Shown here: positions 58,336 to 64,000 of the stretch, piece after piece | Position numbering within the stretch: the first letter of the stretch is position 1 | Layout: each line of letters opens with the position of its first letter | From: Rickettsiella grylli | Lineage (GTDB): Bacteria > Pseudomonadota > Gammaproteobacteria > Diplorickettsiales > Diplorickettsiaceae | NCBI RefSeq assembly: GCF_000168295.1 | Contig: NZ_AAQJ02000001.1 | Coordinates: 62,001-126,000 of the forward strand | Reading direction: 5' to 3' | DNA: 64,000 nt | Notes under the pieces: generated by a model | Database searches by the model: none | What the model was told of the DNA's origin: nothing | The model's input: only the letters and a program-made list of their open reading frames with translations | Made by a program: the position numbers and the translations under genes

Positions 58336-59675
58336 CTATTTCTTCTTTACCGAGTATAGTTCTTGTGGGACGGCCTAATGTAGGAAAGTCGAGTTTATTT
58401 AATCGACTGACAAAAACTCGGCAAGCTTTAGTAGGAGATATTCCTGGTTTAACCCGGGATCGACTTTATGGGAGAGGGATTGTAGGGAATCGACCTTTTA
58501 TAGTCATAGACACGGGTGGTTTAACGGGGTGTAAAGAAAAAAATATTGCTTTTCAAATGGAACAGCAAGCGCGAAATGCAATTAAAGAAGCCGATCACGT
58601 TTTATTTTTAGTCGATGCAAGGGAAGGACTCTCTCTATTGGATCAGCAATTAATACAACAGTTACGTCCATTTAATAAAAAGATTACGCTCGTTATTAAT
58701 AAGAGCGAAGGTTTAGATGCTGCACTTTTACAAAGTGAGTTTTCGCCATTAGGTTTTCGTACATCATCCCTTTCTATTATTTCTGCAATCCATGGATACG
58801 GCCTTCAAACATTAATGGAAAAAGTGTTCACTCACGGCGCTTGTATTAAAACGTTAACCGCTGAACACATCCTTTCTGAAAAGGCGATTAAACCAAAAAT
58901 AAAAGTCGCTATTGTAGGGAAACCGAATGTAGGGAAATCTACATTGTTAAACAGAATTTTAGGTGAAGAACGTGTTATCGTTTTTGACCAACCGGGGACT
59001 ACACGGGATAGTATTGCGAATGATATTGAATATCGAGGTCAACATTATATCTTTATTGATACAGCAGGAATACGTAGAAAATCAAAAACATGGGAAGCGA
59101 TTGATAAATTTTCTGTCATTAAAAGTTTACAGGCTATTGAAGCAAGTCATGTTGTTTTATTGCTTATCGATGCCCAAGAAGGTATTAGTGAGCAAGATTT
59201 ACATCTTTTAGGATTTATTTTAGAAAGTGGTAAAGCAGTAATTATTGCAGTAAACAAGTGGGATGGTCTTTCTAAAGATCAACGGGATCAAATAAAAAAA
59301 GATTTGGATCGACGTTTACAATTTATTTCATTTGCTCAAGTTATTTTTATTTCAGCACTTCATGGAACAGGCGTTGGTCATTTATTTACATTAATTCGAC
59401 AGGCTTATCAGTCTGCAACGCGTAATTTATCGACTTCGCAATTAACACGTTTATTAGAACAAGCCGTTAATACGCATCAACCACCATTGAGCCATGGTCG
59501 TCAGGTTAAGTTACGTTATGCCCATCCGGGTGGTTATAACCCGCCAATAATCCTTATTCATGGACAGTATGCGAGCTTTTTACCAGAATCTTACCGCCGA
59601 TATCTTGAAAATTTTTATCGCAAAGCGCTGAAGATTGTTGGCAGTCCTATTCGGATTGAATTTAGAGATAAATGA
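58332..59675 (+). CDS. der: Ribosome-assembly GTPase Der (EngA)
   Basis: An essential GTPase for 50S subunit maturation, with two G domains in tandem. The P-loops are GRPNVGKS near the start and GKPNVGKS at about residue 196; each is followed by G3 (DTGG, DTAG) and G4 (NKSE, NKWD). A C-terminal KH-like domain ends RIEFRDK. I place the start at the ATG at 58332 (447 residues), which overlaps the bamB stop as ATGA and starts MTISSLPSIVLVGRPNVGK; the eight codons upstream are inside bamB. Confidence 0.96.
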   Translation: MTISSLPSIVLVGRPNVGKSSLFNRLTKTRQALVGDIPGLTRDRLYGRGIVGNRPFIVIDTGGLTGCKEKNIAFQMEQQARNAIKEADHVLFLVDAREGLSLLDQQLIQQLRPFNKKITLVINKSEGLDAALLQSEFSPLGFRTSSLSIISAIHGYGLQTLMEKVFTHGACIKTLTAEHILSEKAIKPKIKVAIVGKPNVGKSTLLNRILGEERVIVFDQPGTTRDSIANDIEYRGQHYIFIDTAGIRRKSKTWEAIDKFSVIKSLQAIEASHVVLLLIDAQEGISEQDLHLLGFILESGKAVIIAVNKWDGLSKDQRDQIKKDLDRRLQFISFAQVIFISALHGTGVGHLFTLIRQAYQSATRNLSTSQLTRLLEQAVNTHQPPLSHGRQVKLRYAHPGGYNPPIILIHGQYASFLPESYRRYLENFYRKALKIVGSPIRIEFRDK

Positions 59676-59692
59676 AAAGTATGCAATGTTTT

Positions 59693-60493
59693 TTATGAAA
59701 AGATGGCTAAAATTTCTTTCGTTTTTTTTCGAGTTACACTTTTGCTACTGATGTTACGTTGTACACTGAATGAAATAAGCCTGGCTTCTCGATAAATGTA
59801 ACGTGTAAATTCAGTGTCATGATTGGAAATGATGACGCGAATACCCTTTGAAGCCAAATATTTTGCAGTTTTTGCCAAACTGAGCTGTTGTGATCGACTA
59901 AACCCTTGAGAGGTATATTGAGTAAAATTTGCAGTGTTAGATAAACCCACATAAGGTGGATCGCAATAGACAATGTCACCTTGTTTTACAGACGCCAAGG
60001 TAGACAAAAAATCTCCATGGATAAAGGTTGCTTTATTCGCATGTTTGTAAAAATACTGCATCTCTTTTTCAGGGAAATAAGGATTTTTGTAAGGACTAAA
60101 AGGTGTATTGAATTCACCTTTTTGGTTAAAGCGCGCGAGTCCATTGAAACAATGCTTATTTAAATAGAGCAATAAAGCAGCACGTTGACGACATTTTTTT
60201 GTATTGTTAAATACACGTCTTAACCGATAAAATTCATCAGTGGTATTAAATTTTTTTTTAAAAAAAAACCGACAATAATCAATAAAAAATTGTCCTTCTT
60301 TTTGTAAATATTTGTATAATTGAATTAAGTCAAAATTATTATCGCCTAATAAATAGCTTTGGTAAGAAGTATTAAGAAATACAGCAGCAGAACCTAAAAA
60401 AGGCTCAATTAACCGGTTGCTTTTGAGTAAATAAGGTTTTATTTTATGAAAAATTCGATGTTTATTTCCCGCCCATTTTAAAAAAGGTTTCAT
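59693..60493 (-). CDS. dam: DNA adenine methyltransferase, Dam-like
   Basis: An adenine-N6 methyltransferase of the D12 (alpha) class with 266 residues. PFLKWAGNKHRI at the N-terminus is the family opener; the SAM motif reads PFLGSAAVFLN, altered from the usual F-x-G-x-G; the catalytic DPPY is at 178-181. This pattern fits the GATC-specific Dam group. No restriction endonuclease gene is next to it, so it looks like a solitary methylase, but specificity cannot be read from the sequence. The ATG at 60493 follows a TTG three codons earlier. It converges with der. Confidence 0.88.
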   Translation of the reverse strand: MKPFLKWAGNKHRIFHKIKPYLLKSNRLIEPFLGSAAVFLNTSYQSYLLGDNNFDLIQLYKYLQKEGQFFIDYCRFFFKKKFNTTDEFYRLRRVFNNTKKCRQRAALLLYLNKHCFNGLARFNQKGEFNTPFSPYKNPYFPEKEMQYFYKHANKATFIHGDFLSTLASVKQGDIVYCDPPYVGLSNTANFTQYTSQGFSRSQQLSLAKTAKYLASKGIRVIISNHDTEFTRYIYREARLISFSVQRNISSKSVTRKKTKEILAIFS

Positions 60494-60562
60494 GCCGAAC
60501 AAAAAATTAAGCGAATGAATTAAAAAATTTTCTTAACTATAATAATTTAATTTTTAAGAAAG

Positions 60563-60571
60563 TGCTATACT
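60563..60571 (+). promoter_or_regulatory. Candidate extended -10 promoter
   Basis: TGCTATACT matches the extended -10 form (TG, one base, then TATACT), about 45 bases before the membrane protein gene at 60617. A second TATAAT at 60582-60587 is also present. Confidence 0.4.
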
Positions 60572-60616
60572 TAAAAAAAATTATAATAGTTTACCATTTC
60601 TCAAAAAGGAATTTTT

Positions 60617-62779
60617 ATGAAAAATATTGTTTTTTCTAAAAAAGAACCGGATCAAGTAGAAAAAATAGCAATTAAAGAAGATACCGGATCAAATAGTAAT
60701 AAAACAAACACTTTGAATCTTAGTTCCGAAGGAGAAAAATCCTTATTAAGAAAAAATCCTGCGTGGTTAATAAATCCTAAAGCAAAAAATAAAATTTTTG
60801 AAACTTCACTGAGTTTTTTAGATGAAACTATCGCTACACCTTTATTCAATGTCAATGTGATTAAAAGCGCGTATAATAAAGATTATAGTTTTTTTGATAA
60901 AATTAATAAAAGTAAATATGCCGCTTATGCTGATGTTTCGTTGATTATCTTAGGTGTATTTACAGTGTTGATTGGAATTTATAGTGTTGAATACTGTAAA
61001 TTACGTGAAGAAGAACGAAAAAGTAATTTTTTTTATTTTACTCGATTGTTAAAAACAAAAAACGCTACAGTTATTGAAGAAAAAATGGGAAACATTAATC
61101 AGGAAGATTTTAACTTTGATAGATATATAAATTATGAACATTTGTTCGCGGCGGCTTATTTTTATTCACCAGACATATCAAAAATTGCATGTTGGCGTCG
61201 TCGAGTTTTTTCCTCTGGAAAAAAAAGAAAACATTTAAAAGACCTAAAATTACTTTTTGAAAACTATTCAAAAGAAGAGGTTCTTGGGAAATTACATAAA
61301 AAAATTTTAGAAAAAACGTGTTTATATTTAAATAAAAAAAGTAAATTTAAAAAATTTGAGCTTAAAAAAACAGTTAAAAAAGAATGGATTATTGATTTGA
61401 CTGATCGGTATGCGGAAAAAATTTTCTATAGATTTCATGATGAAATTAAAAAAAATTCTATAATAGATAAAAAAAATAAGGATGAAATTAAAAAAAATTT
61501 TTTTTCTATTTTTGTTTTCGCAATAGGTCAATCTAGTTTTGTCTATTGGATTTTAACGTTTATTTTTTATTTTATTCCTATGGCACCAGTTATCACGACC
61601 GCGTGTATTTCAATTATCCCTGTGCTTGTTGTTTTAGTAGGTGTTTTCCCGCTTTTATTTTTTTTAAATACTTACAAAACATATAAAACGTTTAAAACTG
61701 AAAAAGAAATGACTTTGGAAAATATAGAAGAAGAAAATAAAGCTCAATTGAGGGAAAAGATGGTCTTATTAAATAAAGAAAAAATTTTTTTAAATGACTT
61801 GAAAATAAAAGAAGTAGATTTAGTCTCATTAAAAAACTCTCCTTTAATAGCTGATTTAAAAGATGTACTTAAAAATCGTTCTTTTAGTAGGTTTAATGCA
61901 TTGTTTATCAGTTTTATAAATGGTTGCTTTTTTCCTTTTTTTGCGGGATGGTTACTTTTCGATGGAATCAAAATTATTTTAACGTATCTATTATGTCCTG
62001 CAGGTATGGCTTTAACTAGTTTTACTCCTATCGGGTTAGTAGGAACAGCGGTCATCATTGGAGTCAGTCTTTTAATAGGCATAATGTATGGTATTTATTC
62101 ATCCTATAAAGCAAATCAAGACTATGAACTAAAATTTAATAACATTAGGAATAAAGTTAAAGTTTTATGTGATGAAGTACCAAATAGAAAAGTACTGAAT
62201 AAGTCATTATGTGATTACGATAGATTACTCCGCCGCTTTGCTGATGAACAACCGCTATGGACTAAGGTTAAAAAATTTTTAAATCGGTTTATGGTGTGTG
62301 GTAAACGCTTGGGGACTGGAAGCTTATTTTTTCGGTTGATTTTATGGACCCCTATAACCGTGATTACTACAGCGTCCGCTCCGATAAATCTTGGTTTTTT
62401 TCCGATAATCTTAATCATGGGAATTGCTTTCAGTGCCGTTGTTTTTATGGGGTGGTGCCTTTATGCTTATAATCTTGAAAGTAAAATGAGGCAAGCAGGA
62501 AGACTCGTTGAACATTTGACACAAACTGAGCAGTTAAATTGTGTTGATGTTGAATTAGTAGAAGAAGGTTTTGGTGTAGCGGTATTAGGTACAGCGCACA
62601 GAAGAAATTCTTTTCATAAAGACATGGAAAAAATTCAAAATAAATCAGATCTAGAAAAAATTAATAATCATTCAACATTGCATAGTGGTTTATTTGTTAC
62701 AACGAAACATCAGTCAAGTGGTCGTGATGAAAAAATAGGAACCAGCCAAGCTATTGTTAACGTTAACGCTCATTATTAA
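60617..62779 (+). CDS. Unrecognised multipass membrane protein, 720 residues
   Basis: I do not recognise the family. A charged N-terminal segment (1-100) is followed by one hydrophobic segment (104-123), a hydrophilic stretch with a Cys/Arg-rich patch near 190-200, and three hydrophobic blocks at about 295-350, 428-494 and 568-616 that each could form two membrane helices. Charged, helical linkers separate them, and the last 100 residues are hydrophilic. The three similar blocks suggest internal duplication. AAAGGA precedes the ATG. The 3' end overlaps the convergent rsmJ by 17 bases. Its codon usage is strongly A/T-rich. A surface or host-membrane protein of an intracellular bacterium is conceivable, but no motif shows it. 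Confidence 0.85.
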   Translation: MKNIVFSKKEPDQVEKIAIKEDTGSNSNKTNTLNLSSEGEKSLLRKNPAWLINPKAKNKIFETSLSFLDETIATPLFNVNVIKSAYNKDYSFFDKINKSKYAAYADVSLIILGVFTVLIGIYSVEYCKLREEERKSNFFYFTRLLKTKNATVIEEKMGNINQEDFNFDRYINYEHLFAAAYFYSPDISKIACWRRRVFSSGKKRKHLKDLKLLFENYSKEEVLGKLHKKILEKTCLYLNKKSKFKKFELKKTVKKEWIIDLTDRYAEKIFYRFHDEIKKNSIIDKKNKDEIKKNFFSIFVFAIGQSSFVYWILTFIFYFIPMAPVITTACISIIPVLVVLVGVFPLLFFLNTYKTYKTFKTEKEMTLENIEEENKAQLREKMVLLNKEKIFLNDLKIKEVDLVSLKNSPLIADLKDVLKNRSFSRFNALFISFINGCFFPFFAGWLLFDGIKIILTYLLCPAGMALTSFTPIGLVGTAVIIGVSLLIGIMYGIYSSYKANQDYELKFNNIRNKVKVLCDEVPNRKVLNKSLCDYDRLLRRFADEQPLWTKVKKFLNRFMVCGKRLGTGSLFFRLILWTPITVITTASAPINLGFFPIILIMGIAFSAVVFMGWCLYAYNLESKMRQAGRLVEHLTQTEQLNCVDVELVEEGFGVAVLGTAHRRNSFHKDMEKIQNKSDLEKINNHSTLHSGLFVTTKHQSSGRDEKIGTSQAIVNVNAHY

Positions 62780-63554
62780 AAGAGCAGGTTAGATAAACAT
62801 CTAAACGATGCTGTTTGCCGAATAGGCTATAGTTGGGTTTTATTTCTGCTAAATAGATTGATGAACGTGGTCTTTTTACTACAACGCGTTTTTTCGCATA
62901 AGTCATTGCTAATTTTAACAAATGAAAGGCATCACTATCATTGCCTACCAAAAAGCGAAGTAAGCGCATCTCTCGTTTAGCGAATGCTGTTTTGTTCGAA
63001 TGAGGATACATCGGATCAAGATAGATGACATCAGGTGCTGAATAGATGCGCCTCTTTATTTTTTCTAAATAAATATGGGCGTCGATATTTATTAAGGTTA
63101 TTGATAGAGTTCTAGAGTCTGAAAATTTTAAAGCGCGTTTTAAGCCATCTTCTAATAAAATAAAAATGAATGGTGAACGTTCGAGTAAAGTAACTGCGCA
63201 ACCTAGCTTGGCTAAGATAAAACCGTCACGTCCAAGCCCCGCTGTCACATCTAAGACGATGGGTTTAAAATTTGGTTTTAGTCCAATGGCTTTCGCTAAT
63301 AACTGCTTTTGATTTTGTAAATGACGTATTCTAAAGGCTAGTTTCCCATGTAGAAAGTCAATTTTTAATTTTCCTTGTTTATTTTTGATAGCTTCGAGAT
63401 ATAAACCGGAAGAAGTTAAAACAAAAACATAATCAAATTGATCCCTATCAACGTAATTGACATAAGGGAGTAAATTTTTTTGAGCTAAAAGGCGAGCCTG
63501 AGACAATAGATCTGTTTCGTTGCTTGTTATAGCGACAGAGAAAAAGGTATTCAT
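62763..63554 (-). CDS. rsmJ: 16S rRNA m2G1516 methyltransferase
   Basis: RsmJ (YhiQ, DUF548) methylates the N2 of G1516 in 16S rRNA. The 263 residues carry the SAM motif VLDVTAGLGRDGFILA, LLERSP, the family marks YLDPMYPHS and KKRVVVKRPR, and the conserved KIDFLHGKLAFR. The start overlaps the stop of the upstream methyltransferase by four bases; the stop lies inside the 3' end of the convergent membrane protein gene. Confidence 0.94.
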   Translation of the reverse strand: MNTFFSVAITSNETDLLSQARLLAQKNLLPYVNYVDRDQFDYVFVLTSSGLYLEAIKNKQGKLKIDFLHGKLAFRIRHLQNQKQLLAKAIGLKPNFKPIVLDVTAGLGRDGFILAKLGCAVTLLERSPFIFILLEDGLKRALKFSDSRTLSITLINIDAHIYLEKIKRRIYSAPDVIYLDPMYPHSNKTAFAKREMRLLRFLVGNDSDAFHLLKLAMTYAKKRVVVKRPRSSIYLAEIKPNYSLFGKQHRLDVYLTCSFNNER

Positions 63555-64000
63555 TCGTGACGAAATACATCAATGCGAGCCGGGGGTAAATTTTTCCACA
63601 CACGCCGCTGGTGAACCAGCTTTAATTGCGTAGAAGGAAATAAAGGTTTTCCCCACAAATTATAGGTATATTGAATATAGAGACCTCCTTTTGACAACAC
63701 TTGATTAATTTCATCCCCCATTTTTTTTAAAAAAGAAGATGATAATGTACGTAAAGGGAGGCTTGAGACAATGGCTTGTATGGGATCTGAAATGGAATGA
63801 CGAATTAAACGATGTAATTCGCAGGCATCCCCTTGAATAATATTTAGTTGAGGAAAACGCTGCATTAAATGGGAAGAAAGCTTAACCGATCGTTCAATAA
63901 CGATAAGCTGATGAAAAAATTTTTTTTGGCTCATCAACGCTGCTGTGATAGCTCCTGTTCCAGCGCCTAATTCTACAATGACACCCGGTGGGCTTCCTAT
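63551..64000 (-). CDS. Class I SAM-dependent methyltransferase, 5' end beyond the window
   Basis: The frame is open to the window edge. Its upstream part gives PPGVIVELGAGTGAITAAL, the SAM-binding motif I, so the gene starts beyond base 64000 and the internal start near 63937 is not real. Motif II (LIVIERS) and the acidic IIQGDACEL follow, then VSSLPLRTL and GGLYIQYTY. At least 149 residues are present. It resembles phospholipid N-methyltransferases of the PmtA type and KsgA-like enzymes; the substrate is undecided. rsmJ overlaps its stop. Confidence 0.8.
   Translation of the reverse strand: MGSPPGVIVELGAGTGAITAALMSQKKFFHQLIVIERSVKLSSHLMQRFPQLNIIQGDACELHRLIRHSISDPIQAIVSSLPLRTLSSSFLKKMGDEINQVLSKGGLYIQYTYNLWGKPLFPSTQLKLVHQRRVWKNLPPARIDVFRHE

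Noticed and set aside
63551-63937. A complete 128-residue methyltransferase starting near 63937
   Set aside because: The frame stays open to the window edge, and the SAM-binding motif GAGTGAI lies upstream of that start, so the gene is cut by the window rather than short.

Overview
The window is a gene-dense, AT-rich stretch (by eye under 40% G+C) of a gammaproteobacterial chromosome. The syntenies argS-SPOR-hslVU, fur/bamE, ratA-rnfH/smpB-ssrA, gcvR-bcp and ndk-rlmN-pilW-hisS-yfgM-bamB-der are all gammaproteobacterial. Low G+C, compact operons and several unrecognised proteins suggest an intracellular member of the Legionellales (Coxiella, Rickettsiella or Diplorickettsia-like). That placement is inference; no 16S rRNA or secretion-system gene is present to confirm it. 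No phage, IS element or CRISPR array was seen.

Layout. 1-1186: an unrecognised gene running off the left edge. 1.4-4.2 kb: def-fmt-rsmB. 4.3-9.3 kb: argS, a SPOR protein, hslV, hslU and a DUF971 gene. 9.4-11.4 kb (minus): rsmI-tyrS. 11.5-17 kb: an amino-acid permease, a giant MscS channel and an unexpected MurG of the Staphylococcus/Firmicutes type. 17-21.2 kb (minus): tamA-tamB. 21.5-25.3 kb: a PBP5-type carboxypeptidase, an acyltransferase, hemC and nth. 25.4-29.4 kb: an S24-type repressor, rpsO-pnp and a rhodanese.

29.4-37.7 kb: tRNA-Leu(CAG), then a tight pyrimidine operon pyrD-carA-carB-pyrB-pyrI-pyrC. It encodes carbamoyl phosphate to dihydroorotate and on to orotate, and lacks only pyrE and pyrF. 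CarA and CarB look like the eukaryotic CAD/Bacteroidetes lineage rather than the usual proteobacterial one. 37.7-40.4 kb (minus): hemD-hemX-hemY. 40.8-43.4 kb: pgk-pyk. 43.4-46.1 kb: fur, bamE, rnfH/ratA, smpB and ssrA (tmRNA). 46.2-51.5 kb: gcvR-bcp, an AI-2E family permease, guaB-guaA. 51.9-59.7 kb: a glycerophosphodiesterase, then ndk through der. From 59.7 kb: a solo Dam-like methylase, an unrecognised 720-residue multipass membrane protein, rsmJ, and a methyltransferase running off the right edge.

Most of the window is housekeeping: translation and protein maturation (def, fmt, argS, tyrS, hisS, rpsO, smpB, ssrA, der, rRNA methyltransferases), proteostasis (hslVU), envelope assembly (tamAB, bamB, bamE, murG, dac), nucleotide synthesis (pyr, gua, ndk) and tetrapyrrole synthesis. 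The points most worth a second look are the CAD-like carAB in the pyr operon, the Firmicutes-type MurG, the two unrecognised genes at 1-1186 and 60617-62779, and a repressor whose nucleophilic Ser position is Thr.
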